Virus record (IMG/VR): IMGVR_UViG_3300032223_000621
Span: 1-43,123 of that record
Reading direction: 5' to 3' (one strand)
Source: a virus
Length of the DNA: 43,123 nt
Part shown: positions 9,201 to 21,000 of the stretch, in pieces
Layout: every line of letters starts with the position of its first letter
How positions within the stretch are numbered: position 1 is the first letter of the stretch
Notes under the pieces: model-generated
Databases searched by the model: none
Seen by the model: the letters and a program-made list of their open reading frames with translations, nothing else
What the model was told of the DNA's origin: nothing
Made by a program: the position numbers and the translations under genes

Positions 9201-12200
9201 TTGGTAAAACTTTCTACGGTACACCAAACCCAGGTTACAGCATTTATACCAGTGGTGGTGGTTCTGCACCAGCAGGCTATTCAATCTCATTTACAACACA
9301 GAAATCAAACTTTGACGGAGTACAGTCAAGTTGGACACTAAGCACCGACGGCGGCACTATGAAAGTTAAAGCCAAAGGGGTTCCGTATCATAGTTTTGGT
9401 AATGGCTCTTCAACAGTTAATCCAGCTATTCAAAATTACAACTTATCATTTGCCTATCGCGGAGGTACTAACGTAGCTGCCCCAACTAGTTTTAGTACAG
9501 TAGGAACTGGAGTTGCAGGTTACTGGTTGAATGGCGTAGCAATCTACGGACCAACATCAACTACTGCACCGTCTGGCTATACCGCAATTACAGGTTATAC
9601 ATACAATGCTTCATATCAATCTGGTATTGAGTTAGGTTACAATTTTAATCAAGACCTAGCCGGCGGTTATGCCATTACAGGTGGAATTTATAGCTATCGA
9701 GATTTTAGCTTCGGTACAGCGTGGACTAGTGGCACAGGATCAACATTGGTTGGTATTCAACTAACATCGACAAAATTCAGTCTAAGTGCTTTCCCAGGTG
9801 GCCCAGTGTTTCCAATTCAAACACAGTCAGCAGGACAGGCAAAAATTTATCTATACGGCGGAGACGCACTACAAGATATGTTCCGTTTACGTAACGGTTC
9901 CGGACTACGCAATATGACCTTTACAGGTCTACTAGGATCTCTAAGTGGTATTAATCAATATCTAACACAGCGTCCAACAGGCGGATCTTATTCTGCGCTT
10001 GATCCAGGCAAAGGGCCAAACGATACATCAGCGTGGATCTTTAGACGCTCACCATATACACAAAACTGTACGGTGTTTGGTTATGGCTGTACCGGTATTA
10101 AGATCGACGGCGATCTACATACTGGCGGTAACAAATCAATTGTTGCTAACGACTACACAACTATTCTTTCAGGCGGTGTTGGCGTATGGTGTACAGGCAC
10201 AGGCGCACTAACAGAACTTGTTTCTGTGTTTGCATATTACTCATATTCCGGATATCTTGCAGAAGCCGGCGGACGCATTCGTGCTACCAACGGTAACACA
10301 TCATATGGTACATACGGTGTTATCGCAGAAGGCTACGACTTATCAGAAGTTCCAATCTCTGGAGTTATCTTTAACAAGTCAAGTCAAGTACAGGCCGCAG
10401 TTCAAAGTTCATTAAGTGGGTCTGCTCAACTAGTTGCTATTAATTACAGCAACTCAGGTGGCGGCTATCTTACAACAACAACCAATTTATTACAGTACAG
10501 CAACAACTTATTAAACGGCGCCTGGACCAACGACGGCAACGTATTGTTAAACAAAAACGCTATTGCTCCAACAGGTTATAGCGAAGCTTGGTCATTAACA
10601 GGTACAACATCTGGTACTGACAGTGCTTACCTAACACAAACCGTTGGTATTCCACAAGCAGGTGCATTTTATTCTGCACAACCTGCAACAAATACCAGCG
10701 GTAGTGGTATTGGTGCAACGTTCGATATCACAGTAACCAGCACAGGGTATCTTGCATCAGTTAACAGTGGTGGTAGTGGTTATGTTACTGGTAACTCAAT
10801 GTATATTTCAGGTGCAACACTAGGTGGTATACAAGGTGGCGTTGGTACAGGAAACGATTGTATCCTTACAGTAACTTCACTAGCAGGTTCTGCTATTTTA
10901 ACAGTGCAGGTAACTGGTACAGTTCCAACAGGATCAGCAAGAAAGTATACACTGAGTGCTTATGTTAAGTATGGTTCAGCAGCATCTATTGACTTAGATG
11001 GTATATTCTCTGGATCAAGTACAGTTCGTAGTTCTGTAAACTTCAACTTTAATACAGGTGTAGTTACTCCATCGAGCGATGGAAACGGTAACGTTCCTAC
11101 ACAATACGGTGCAGTGGTATTACCAAACAGTTGGTACAGACTATGGATGGCAATCAACGATACCACGGGCCTAAACACAAATCTACAGTATAAGATTTAC
11201 AGTCGTGGTAGAAGCAATGCTGCTGGCTACACATATTTCTATGGTGGGCAATTAGAGCTATCTCAAACAGCCGGTACTCCAAGTTTCTATTATGAAACTA
11301 CAACGTATCCTTATACCAGCTATGCTAACTTCAACGTTGTTGGATCTGGTACAGGCGCAGTATTGGTCGGTAATGAAATTCGCAGCAACTCAATTTTCCA
11401 AAGTCGTATCACTGACCCAGGAACTGGTGCAGGTGGTGCAAACTATCTAACTGCTTCTAACAACGCACAGGGCGGAACTGATCAATATATCTTGCTTGCT
11501 GGTTCTGACACTAAAACAGCTACCAACTATATCGGTATGCGTGTGTTTATCAACAGCGGTACTGGCTCCGGTCAATACGGTTACATTTCAGACTTTGATT
11601 CCGGCGTCAGCAAGAGAGCAGGTGTATTGAAAGAAAGTTTTGACACAATCAAAATCACATCAACAACAACAGGTACTAATGCCTTTAACCTAGCTCCAAA
11701 CTACGATGTTAACTTATTGTACACAGGTATGCCAGTGAAATTTATTCCTACATACTATCAAACATCTGTTACTTCAGCATCTATCGGTACAGTTTTAGTA
11801 ACATCTACTGTAGGCGGAACATACAACCAAGTAGTAGTCGCCAGCACAGCACAGTTACGTGTAAATCAAGCAGTTACATTCTTTGCTGCTGACAACACTC
11901 AATCACTGTTTGGCGGAATTACTGGCGCATATCAATACTATATTTCATCTATTATTGACGGTCAGACAATTCAGATCGCGGCAACTCTTTACGGTACTGC
12001 ACAACAATTACAAACAGTCAGCAATGGTTCAATGACATTGGCGTTCCCAGCTAACACCAGCTACTATACTGGTCTAACTGCAAATATGGCACCAAACCTT
12101 GTAATCCAATTTACAGGTACATCACTGGGCGGTATCACTACTGGTAACATCTATTACATTCAAGACATCATTGACTACACAACATTCACTGTAGCTACTA

Positions 12201-14971
12201 CAGTGAATACAATATCTCCTACGGCTACTGCATCAACAGGTAATGCTATCACAGCTACTTCTACAGATGTAGGTAAATTAGTAGCATTGAATCCAATTAT
12301 ATTTGCTGGTACAACTACTGGAACAAATATTGTAGAAGGTAACAAATATTACATCAGTAAAATTATTAACTCTACACAGTTCCAAATATCTGCATCATTA
12401 TTAACTCAGACAGCCACAGCTACACAAGTCGTATCTAACTTGATTACTGTAGGTTCAACTACAGGATTTGTAGCAAACAACCCAATCGTGTTTATTGGAA
12501 ATACATTTGGTAACCTACAAAACGAAACAGTGTACTACATCCTAGCGGTCAACGATACAACATCATTCACAGTTAGCCAACAACCAGGCGGTTCTGCTGT
12601 AGGCTTACAGACATCAACAGGTCAGATGATTGTCAAGACAGCACCAGCAGCATTCAGTCTTGGCACACAATCCGGCATTTCGGGATTAACAGGTTCAACA
12701 ACCAATGCCAAGACAATTCTAAGTGCTGGTACAGGTGTAATGAACGCACAGTTCCAAACAGCATTGTTTGGTAACGTTCAAGCAGGTACTACTTATTACA
12801 TCAATACGTTTGATACTATTGCTAAGACATTTACAGTTACAGCAACACAAGGCAGCGGTACACCGTTTGCACTAGCAACCAAGGCAGGTTCTATGAACCT
12901 CGGAGCTATTGGTTGGGATCACGTTATTGCAGGAACACCTATTGCATCTGTCTTAGACAGCTCATCAGTCTACTACATTGAGCCAAGATTGACCTATGCA
13001 GATCCATCATTTGGTCAATCATCTGCTACGCTATCAACACAGTTACCTGGTAACTATTATGTTGGCGTAGCCAGCGGTGGGGGAAGTTGGATAGCAATTC
13101 CAAATACTTCAACGTCAGCAAGTATTTCGACAAACGGTACAACTTGGAGTAACATTATTCTGCCAACAGCAGCAAGTTGGACAGACATCGCCTATGGCAA
13201 CGGTATGTGGGTAGTGATATCTACGGGTGGCTTTACTAGTTCCGTTGTTGCATATTCAACTTCAAACGGTGCAGGCTGGCGCACAACACAGCAGACATTA
13301 GGTTCTTGGTCTAGCCTAGCATATGGTCAAGGGCGATTTGTTGCTATTGCAACAGGTAGCACATCATCTGCATACAGCACCAATGGAGGTCAATCTTGGG
13401 TTTCTGGAACAGGACTAGGAAATCTTGCTTGGTCAGATCTTGCTTACGGTAAAGGTTTATTTGTTGCCGTTGCATCAGGAAGTCGTGATGTTTATACTTC
13501 ACCAACAGGTGCAACTTGGACACAGCGAGCAAATGCACTACCTGTATCAAGCAGTTGGTCAAATATTTCTTACGGTAACAATAGATTTATTGCTATCTCT
13601 AGCACAAGCCAACAGCCAGCATATAGTTTTGATGGTATTACTTGGTACAGCGCAAACACAACGATTGCCGCTGACAAACTAGAATATGGCCAAGGCGTGT
13701 TCTTAGCATTATCTGCATCAAACACATCGGCTTGGACCAGTGAAGACGGCCTGTGGTGGAAAGCTAAAACAGTTAGTAATGACGGTTATGCAGATATGGC
13801 ATTCGGATTTACCGCTGCTGGAGACGGAATGTTCTTAACTGTAGCATCACAGACTACAGGTAGCAAAATCATAGCAGGCACTAGAACCAAAGCAAGACCT
13901 ATTGTAACCAGCGGAGTTATCACATCGATTAGTGAGTTTGAACCGGGCTCAAATTACATAACAACAACTCCGACAGTAACGATCACCGATCCTAACGTAA
14001 CAACAACCGCAGTGATTCAAACTCGTGTTGGTAGTGGTGCGTTGGCAAACCCAACCTTTATCAGCAAAGGTACAGGTTATAACACTAACTCAACTGCAAT
14101 TACAATTACTGGTAACGGATATTCAGATGCTTATCAAACTGGATTGACATTGATTATGAATAATCTTTCTAGATTACCACAGCCAGGTGACAACCTTGCT
14201 ATCAGTGGTAACAGTAAGATCTACAAGGTAACCAATGCCACAGCAATGTTTGGTACAACAGCACCAAATATTGAAGCTAACGTACAGATATCTCCAGATA
14301 TGAGTGTTGCGTTGAGCCCAGCAGACGGTACAGCAATTCAAATTCGTCAGAAATACAGCCAGGCTAGATTAACTGGACACGACTTCCTAGACATTGGTAC
14401 TGGCGATGTTGTAACAACAAACTATCCAAAAGTTGATACATTAACAGATCAACCACAGAACCAAACAGTTGAAACCAACTATGGTCGTGTGTTCTACACA
14501 TCAACAGACCAAGACGGTAACTTTAAAGTTGGTACATTGTTTGGAGTCCAACAGGCAACAGGTATTGTTACCCTAAGTGCTTCACAATTTGGACTAACTG
14601 GATTGAACACATTGAGCTTGGGTGGTATCGCAGTTGGCGGATCAAGTGTTATTGTTACACAATTTAGTACAGATCAAACGTTTGTGGCTAACTCAAATAC
14701 CATTATTCCAACACAAAAAGCAATTAAAGCATACTTAACAGGACGATTGAGCCAAGGTGGTTCAAACACATTTACAGGTCAGCTAATTGCTGGTACTGTA
14801 TTAGTCGGTGGGCCTGATAAGATTGCTTCTACTATCCCAGCAGGCACAAATGGCTCAAATGTTAAAATAATAAACAAAATGAATTTCACTACCAACGGTG
14901 GCTACGGTCAGGTAGATGGAAATTATATGGCTATGGACTTGTTCTTCAAGGGAGCATTTAGCCGTGGATAA
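6287..14971 (+). CDS. Giant modular virion/tail fibre protein with CBM-like repeats, YHYH domain and beta-propeller
   Basis: This protein has 2894 residues. About 12-447: seven repeats of W...T.Y..GD.V.YGG..Y.C...HTS, resembling CBM5/12-type modules, with a non-repeat insert at about 312-400. About 521-775: beta-helix entry (YYVCTTSGVDDSAHGTSWDK) with one RDAEYVLDA repeat at 604 and RTGTYSELLPIVVPENVAIV. About 855-985: a YHYH-like domain (HSKIIGFAIDGYPIYGPYGY, NGTYAYFTT, YPYVIG), then a second related segment (GYWLNGVAIYGP, YSYRDFSF). About 1195-1350: conserved beta-helix core (LQDMFRLRNGSGLRNMTFTG, LHTGGNKS, GALTELVSVF). About 1420-1670: jelly-roll-like domain interrupted by a small module. 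About 1790-2205: several YYI/FTV modules. About 2267-2520: about seven YGxGxF.A/S.DG..W blades. C-terminus: STDQDGNFKVGTLFGVQQAT. It is paralogous to the 15019 gene. Cell-surface glycan binding is inferred. Confidence 0.82.
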   Translation: MSAEFKIARLRFNWAGIWTTGATYNRDAVVGYEGKTYVCLVPHTAGDFYQDLGHVTSGGALTPYWQLTLEGKTWHNAWTPNTYYSLGNIVTYGGVVYVCKTNHTSDNSAQPQIDLTKWDTLSTFAKWDNSWTPNTIYGIGDMVKYGGIVYSCNTNHISAVDYATGLEVDQSKWTLINNGVEYKLGWQSGVRYKKNDLVKEGADLYICNTGHTSTTTFDGSQFTLWLPGLEFATTWSSATVYEPGDVVMYGGYSFVCVTVNNQNHIPSLLDGNWTVLTQGFNMRSEWDTTTSYKIGDVVTRHGYLFEAAQDTVFTTITNLDNSTSTVGNDPTGFSISTTITSLTGTTMVVGAGTGLRPGMIIVSNGFTLGQTIVSVNGTTVTISAGADGAVSNGQGINFVGVNYAYWQLLSPGAQWQNRWQYTTNYVVGDVVVWANRTYQCIQNHTSTAKNAIAPNRPDTDTTATYWIVLALHAKKNSLNTVGDIEVYDGTKHIPIAIGLKDQVLKSKNSLPAWSDINQVANVYYVCTTSGVDDSAHGTSWDKPWKSIRYACDTIGTGQQYLNAAYMIQANRDWLITEMYQWMLLQKSTSTSPFTPSSVFDKVKTYRDAEYVLDAICYDMTRGGNSQTVAATLAYFAESYTNKFFNTTVAAEMPYFIAALTRLQYLVTSYAVQNVALPSLNSSQIANGIATALLVNQVIDNTNHPVESGAIASITALMNILLTALQNQSTLAVPAANQGITATVFVRTGTYSELLPIVVPENVAIVGDELRGTVVQPKLRINTTVTNTTSNDNSFTVTTTAGLYDGCPVQFSGAIDIGAGTLSIGGITTGQTFYVNTLNNANVGTKETDAIQYLNGGLTHPDGHSKIIGFAIDGYPIYGPYGYTQASNAASAPKRMQSGYTLNGSNTRVNPVTNTSQYPMGLFNEDYSFTNPAGTDLDVHNGRYCVTPDYPNGTYAYFTTINSSGKPAYPYVIGKTFYGTPNPGYSIYTSGGGSAPAGYSISFTTQKSNFDGVQSSWTLSTDGGTMKVKAKGVPYHSFGNGSSTVNPAIQNYNLSFAYRGGTNVAAPTSFSTVGTGVAGYWLNGVAIYGPTSTTAPSGYTAITGYTYNASYQSGIELGYNFNQDLAGGYAITGGIYSYRDFSFGTAWTSGTGSTLVGIQLTSTKFSLSAFPGGPVFPIQTQSAGQAKIYLYGGDALQDMFRLRNGSGLRNMTFTGLLGSLSGINQYLTQRPTGGSYSALDPGKGPNDTSAWIFRRSPYTQNCTVFGYGCTGIKIDGDLHTGGNKSIVANDYTTILSGGVGVWCTGTGALTELVSVFAYYSYSGYLAEAGGRIRATNGNTSYGTYGVIAEGYDLSEVPISGVIFNKSSQVQAAVQSSLSGSAQLVAINYSNSGGGYLTTTTNLLQYSNNLLNGAWTNDGNVLLNKNAIAPTGYSEAWSLTGTTSGTDSAYLTQTVGIPQAGAFYSAQPATNTSGSGIGATFDITVTSTGYLASVNSGGSGYVTGNSMYISGATLGGIQGGVGTGNDCILTVTSLAGSAILTVQVTGTVPTGSARKYTLSAYVKYGSAASIDLDGIFSGSSTVRSSVNFNFNTGVVTPSSDGNGNVPTQYGAVVLPNSWYRLWMAINDTTGLNTNLQYKIYSRGRSNAAGYTYFYGGQLELSQTAGTPSFYYETTTYPYTSYANFNVVGSGTGAVLVGNEIRSNSIFQSRITDPGTGAGGANYLTASNNAQGGTDQYILLAGSDTKTATNYIGMRVFINSGTGSGQYGYISDFDSGVSKRAGVLKESFDTIKITSTTTGTNAFNLAPNYDVNLLYTGMPVKFIPTYYQTSVTSASIGTVLVTSTVGGTYNQVVVASTAQLRVNQAVTFFAADNTQSLFGGITGAYQYYISSIIDGQTIQIAATLYGTAQQLQTVSNGSMTLAFPANTSYYTGLTANMAPNLVIQFTGTSLGGITTGNIYYIQDIIDYTTFTVATTVNTISPTATASTGNAITATSTDVGKLVALNPIIFAGTTTGTNIVEGNKYYISKIINSTQFQISASLLTQTATATQVVSNLITVGSTTGFVANNPIVFIGNTFGNLQNETVYYILAVNDTTSFTVSQQPGGSAVGLQTSTGQMIVKTAPAAFSLGTQSGISGLTGSTTNAKTILSAGTGVMNAQFQTALFGNVQAGTTYYINTFDTIAKTFTVTATQGSGTPFALATKAGSMNLGAIGWDHVIAGTPIASVLDSSSVYYIEPRLTYADPSFGQSSATLSTQLPGNYYVGVASGGGSWIAIPNTSTSASISTNGTTWSNIILPTAASWTDIAYGNGMWVVISTGGFTSSVVAYSTSNGAGWRTTQQTLGSWSSLAYGQGRFVAIATGSTSSAYSTNGGQSWVSGTGLGNLAWSDLAYGKGLFVAVASGSRDVYTSPTGATWTQRANALPVSSSWSNISYGNNRFIAISSTSQQPAYSFDGITWYSANTTIAADKLEYGQGVFLALSASNTSAWTSEDGLWWKAKTVSNDGYADMAFGFTAAGDGMFLTVASQTTGSKIIAGTRTKARPIVTSGVITSISEFEPGSNYITTTPTVTITDPNVTTTAVIQTRVGSGALANPTFISKGTGYNTNSTAITITGNGYSDAYQTGLTLIMNNLSRLPQPGDNLAISGNSKIYKVTNATAMFGTTAPNIEANVQISPDMSVALSPADGTAIQIRQKYSQARLTGHDFLDIGTGDVVTTNYPKVDTLTDQPQNQTVETNYGRVFYTSTDQDGNFKVGTLFGVQQATGIVTLSASQFGLTGLNTLSLGGIAVGGSSVIVTQFSTDQTFVANSNTIIPTQKAIKAYLTGRLSQGGSNTFTGQLIAGTVLVGGPDKIASTIPAGTNGSNVKIINKMNFTTNGGYGQVDGNYMAMDLFFKGAFSRG
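6320..7625 (+). repeat. Seven CBM5/12-like protein repeats at the N-terminus of the first giant protein
   Basis: Seven copies of a 30-35-residue pattern (W, T/S-x-Y, G/N-D-x-V, Y/W-x-G, Y-x-C, H-T/I-S) encode residues about 12-45, 74-107, 126-158, 182-213, 231-257, 282-310 and 414-447. Clear examples are SWTPNTIYGIGDMVKYGGIV and AWTPNTYYSLGNIVTYGGVV. This is the spacing of chitin-binding CBM5/12 modules. The match was made by eye. Confidence 0.6.
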
Positions 14972-14990
14972 ACGCATCAAAAAAGTTTTA

Positions 14991-14998
14991 GATAAATA
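14991..14998 (+). promoter_or_regulatory. T4-type late promoter (GATAAATA)
   Basis: GATAAATA lies in the 47-base gap between the two giant genes and is followed by the ribosome-binding sequence GAGGAA upstream of the ATG at 15019. It matches the NATAAATA late consensus of T4-like cyanophages. It would give the second giant gene its own late transcript with a short leader. Confidence 0.6.
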
Positions 14999-15018
14999 AA
15001 TTCGAGGAATGAAATAAA

Positions 15019-18000
15019 ATGGCAGAATTTAAACTAGGTAGGATCAAATTCGTATATCAAGGTGCTTGGCAAACAGGCCAGAGCTATGTAGTTGACGACG
15101 TTGTAACAGTCGGCGGCAAAACATATATCTGCGTACTCAGTCACTCATCAAGTCCGTTGTTCGCAACAGATCTAGCACATAATCCATCATATTGGAATAT
15201 TATGGCAGACGGTCTAAGCTGGAAAGGCGATTGGACTGCAACGACATACTATAACAAGGGCGACCTTGTAAAATACGGCGGTATTGTTTATCAATGTAAT
15301 ACAGCTCACACTTCGGCAACAAACATAAGTCCAACCTACCTAGGACTTGAAAACGATCAAAGCAAGTGGGATGCGTTTGCTACTTCTTTCTACTGGGCCG
15401 GAGCCTGGACAACTACAACAAAATATCGCGTAAGAGATTTTGTTAGCTATGGTGGCTATACCTATGTTTGTAAGACAGCGCATATTTCTGCCAGCACTGC
15501 TTCGCTAGGTCTAGAAAACGACCAAAGCAAATGGGACACATTCAACGCAGGTGTTAATTACCTAGGTAGCTGGAGCGGTAGCTCAGTTCGTTATAAACTT
15601 AACGATGTGGTAACCTATGGTGCAGACCTTTGGATTTGTACTACTCAACATACATCAAGTACTTCATTTGATCAAGCCAAATGGAGTGTATTTGTTAGCG
15701 GTCTACAATTTGAAAACTCTTGGGACCAAGCAGCAACATACCAAATTGGCGATGTAGTAACCTATGGTGGTTACTCATACATTGCTTCACAAAATAACAG
15801 CAATCAGATTCCAAGCAGTTCACCGAGTTATTGGAATGTCTATACAACTGGTTTCAACTTCCAAGGTGATTACAACAACGGTACATCATACAAAGTTGGT
15901 CAAGTTGTAAGATTAGGTGGTTTTGTTTATGTTTGTACAGCTGACACAGTTGGCAACACACCACCAAATACATCATATTGGGCAAGACTAGCATCTGGTA
16001 TTAAATGGAATCCAAGCACACAAACCTACACTGGCGTTACAGCAACTAACGTTTCAAGTTCCGGTACAAGTGCGCAGTTCTCTATCACTCGTCAAGGCAC
16101 AGTTTACACAGCAAGTGTAACTACAGCAGGAACTGCCTATGCAATTAACGACACATTAAAAGTTCTAGGTTCTAACCTAGGCGGTATTAGCCCAGCTAAC
16201 GATGTAATCTTAACTGTTACAGGGGTTACTTCTGGTGGTATTACCAGCGTTTCAACAAGCGGTTCTTCAACAACTTGGAGCACAAGTGTTGCTTATGTTC
16301 AAGGTGACGTAGTATTCTGGGGCGCAAGCTCATACATCTGCGTAAGCGCACACGTTGCATCATCAGGTAACAGACCAGACAACGATACAACAGCAACATA
16401 TTGGAATTTATTAGCTAACGGTACAGATGTAGCGACACTAACTACACTAGGTGATACATTCTACTACGGCGCCAACGGTGCTCAACGTTTGCCTATCGGT
16501 ACAGACGGACAAGTTCTACGTGTAACCGCAGCAGGTGTTCCTGCCTGGGCTTACTACGGTCAGATCAACAACCTAGTTTGGGTAACACCGACAGGTGTTG
16601 ATACATTGGCAAACGGTCAAGGTACAACAATCGATAAACCTTGGAAGACTGTAAAATATGCAGCAGCACAAATTGATCGCGGTTATCTAAATACCGGTGC
16701 ATACACATTGTTGGCTAAGAACAAACAGTTCTTGATGAAAGAAATCAACAACTATGTAGCCTACACATACAAAGTCAGCGTTACAGGCACATCAGGTGGT
16801 GCATTTACAACAGCATCTACCAGCGGTCTACGTGTAAATATGCCAATTAACCTAACTCCATTATCAGGTAGTTTGACATTAGGCGGTAGTGCATTTACAT
16901 CTGCTACAACATACTATGTTAAAGCAATTACTACAAATACTAGCTTTACAGTCAGCGCAACACAAAGCGGCGGTGTAGCCGGGACAGCATTAACAGCAGC
17001 AGGTACAGGTACAGCATCGGGTGTCTACGCATACAGCACATCTAAAACAGAACGCGATGCTGGTTATATGGTTGATGCTCTAGTATTTGATCTAGGTCAC
17101 GGTGGCACAAGCAAGACTACTGCTAACACATTAGCCTACTACAATGCTTCAGGTACAGCCTACACAACCAACGTCGGTGCTTATGAAATCACAGAATTTA
17201 CAGAAGCATTGTCGTATATGAAGACATTGGTTGCTAACATTTTAGCAAACACTGCTCCGACAGCTAACTATCAATCACTAAACAGCGTTGCAGCGGCAAG
17301 TCAAGCAACTCAAATTATTGATGTTACATTGACTGCCGAAAGCGGAACAACAACTGTAGCTCAAACATTGATTGACATTGTTCGTAACGGTCTAAACGCC
17401 GGTAATACTACCGCAGTTGTTCCAGCTGTTCAACCAACAACAACCATTAGAGTTGCAACTGGTACATACAACGAAACATTGCCGATTAGCATTCCTACAT
17501 ACACAGCCGTTGTAGGTGATGAATTGCGTACAACTGTAATTCAACCTTCAGCTGCCAACGCTTATCTAGTTAATGACAAACCAAGATCAGTTAACGCATT
17601 GAACAGATTGAAATCGATCGTTCCTGCGATTATGACTAATACTCCAGTAGTTGCCACATCTGGCAACACTGCTACACAAAAGTATTTGTTTAACACTAAC
17701 TTAGATGTAGCATCTACATCAATTGCAGCAAACATCACAACGATGACCAACATCATCAGCACTGGTTTGTCAGCAGTACCTGGAAGCTATACATTACCAA
17801 CTCCAACAGGCGGTACAGGCAATGCCAGCGATTCTGGTTATTTCAACGCAGCACGTTTGATCCTTGCTAACAAGGCGTTCTTACAAGCTGAAGTTACAGC
17901 ATATATGGTTGCTAACTACAGCACATTATGGACCAGTCTTGGCGCAACCGGACAAGCATTATGTACACGTGACGTTGGTTACATCATCGACGCAGTAAAC

Positions 18001-21000
18001 TATGATGTTACCTATGGCGGTAATCTTGCAACTGTTATTGCTGCTCGTTCATACTATTCATACGGTCAGTTTACTGAAGCAGCTGGTGAAAAAACAGCAG
18101 CGATCGCTGTTCAAACTAGACTTGCAGCAATTATTTCTTATATTGCACAAGGACTTACAGCTGGTTGGACAAAAACATCTGGTAACGCAGCAAGCCAAGT
18201 AACATCTGGTACTGCTGGTAGTTCAGCAGCAGGCACATTTGCCGCAGCACGTTTCACAGAAGTTAGCAACACAATCAACACAGGTACAACTCCGACAACT
18301 ATTGCTCCAGATATTACTTGGCCAGCAACAGCATTGAAGACTGCAAATACAAATATCCGCACATACACATCTGCGGTACAGGCAAATACCATTGCTTGGA
18401 TCAATGATACATTCAGAGATTTCTATTATAATGCAGATACTTGCTCACGTGACCTAGGTTACATCATCGATGCTCTAGCATACGATATGTTATTTGGCAG
18501 CAACTTCCTAAGCTGCTGGAACGCTATGTCATATTACAGAGCAATTACTTCAACACAGGTTGTTATTGCCGGACAATTACAACAAACACTTGGATCAATT
18601 GCATTTACAGGCGGTGCAGTAAGAGATATCACCAGCGGTACTTATGGTACAACAGGTAGTATCACCGCAGTTAATAGAGCATTGTCAGCAGCTCATACAA
18701 TCTACGATGTGTTTGCCAATGGTATTACATCATTGCCAGACTATCAAATTCCAGATCCAACTAACTATAATTCATCATTAACTGATACAGCCTATGCTGC
18801 TACGTCAAACTTAACTGGTAGCACATTAAACTATGGTGACGGTCGTACATTAATCGTAAGCAACTATCAATTCTTGAAAGATGAGATTTCAGCTTACTTG
18901 AATATCAACTATAATGCTATTTGGGTAGCATTAGGTGCTACTGGTCAAGCAAAATGCCAACGTGACGTTGGTTACTTGACAGATGCTTTGATCTATGATA
19001 TCACTTACGGTGGTAATACACAGTCATTGATCGCTGGTAGTTCTTACTATTCATACTATCAATTAACAATCGCTGCCACAGAAAAGGCTGCAACTATTGC
19101 AGCATACGGTAGATTAAAAACAGTTATCGGCCAAATCGTTACAGCAGCTTCTGTAACACGCAGCTCAGGAAACGTAACAGTACAAGTAACATCTGGTACA
19201 GCAGGTTCTGCAGGTGCAGGTAATTTTGCACAAGCACGTATCCAGGACGTAGTTGATTGGATCAACAACGGCTATGCTAATGCTACTATTGCACCAGCAA
19301 CTTCTTGGGTAGGCCCAGGTATTGTTGCTGCAAACACAGCATTACAATCAAGAAAAACAGAAATCCAAAGCGATGTTTCGGCCTGGGTTAAGAAGTTCTA
19401 TCAATCATTGAACTTTACAGTAGCAACTTGCCAACGTGACGTTGGTTATATGGTTGATGCTATCGGCTACGATATAATGTTTGGCAGCAACTTTGCTTCT
19501 ATCGTATCTGGTATGAGCTATTACAGAGCTACAGCATCTGCAGCAGTTGTAACTGGTAACCAGTACGATGCACAGCTTGGCGCTATTACATTCTTGAAAT
19601 ACAAAGTTAAAACAATTCTAGCAGTTGGTGCAACAGCACAGGTTGAATCTAACATCAACGATTTAATTGGTTACATTTATGGTGGCGGTGTTCCAAGATT
19701 CCGTTGGCCAGATCCTTCAAACATCAACAGTGGCTATGCAGCCGCTAAGATGGCATTGTTTGACAACCTAGCGTTCTTACAAGCAGAAGCCGTAACATAC
19801 ATTCAAACAAACTATTCATCAGTTAGCTACAGCAAAGCAATTTGCAAACGCGATATTGGTTATATCGTTGACGCATTGCGTTACGACTTAACCTACGGCG
19901 GCAATTTTGCTTCAGTACAGGCAGGCAAGAAATACTATTCTGCACTGACCAACGCTTTTGAAATTGCTTCTAGCGAAAAAGCAGCTACATTGGCTGTTTA
20001 CGGTTACTTGAGCACACTAGCACAATCAGTTGCACAGAACAATACTGTAGTAAGTCCACTACAAACAACAGTAAAACAAGTACTCACTAAGGGTACACAG
20101 ACTGTTGGTTCGTCTGCAGCGGCTACACAGATTGGTGCATTGATGACAATTATCACAAACATCGTCAACAACGGACTAACAGCTGGTGTTCCGACACTAA
20201 CAATTACTACTATTGCTACAAACAATACATTTACATCAAATGGACACGGTCTAGCAGTTGGTGATTTGATCACTGCTCAATCAACCAGCAACGGTTTAGT
20301 ATCAGGTACAGTATATTATGTACAGAGCTTTACAACAAACACATTCACATTGTCAGCAACCTACGGTAGCGCAGCGATTGCTACATTTACCAACGGTTCA
20401 GGACTAACTCTTGTTGTAGAAAAGACAAATCAACCAAGCATTACTTGGGTTGACAGCACTCTACAAGCTCAATATGTTGCTCTACAATCTGCAAAAGCAA
20501 CTATCCAGACAGCAGTTATCAGTTACATTGGAACTAACTATCCAACATTAACATACGACTCTGCAACTTGCTCACGTGACGTTGGTTACATCATTGACGC
20601 TGTGGCTTTTGACTTTATGTTTAACAGCAACTACAGATCTGTAATTGCAGGTAGAACATACTACTCAGCACAGGCAGCATTGGTTATCGCAGGTCAGAAA
20701 GCAGCTACATTAGATGCAATGGCATATCTACAAACACAGATCACTGCTACAACCTACGCAAGCACTACAGCGATTGCTAGAGCGAACTCATTGATGTTGA
20801 CAGTCATCAAGATTATCAACCAAGGTATTGGCGCAGCAACAAGCACACAAGAAACTCCAGAGTTTACAGGTACATTGACCTATAACAACAACCTACAAAT
20901 GGTTAACGCTTCTGAGATTCTACGTGCTAACAGTGACTTTATTGCCGCAGAACTTGCAGCATATACATCTGCAACCTACAGCGCAACAGTTACAAACACA

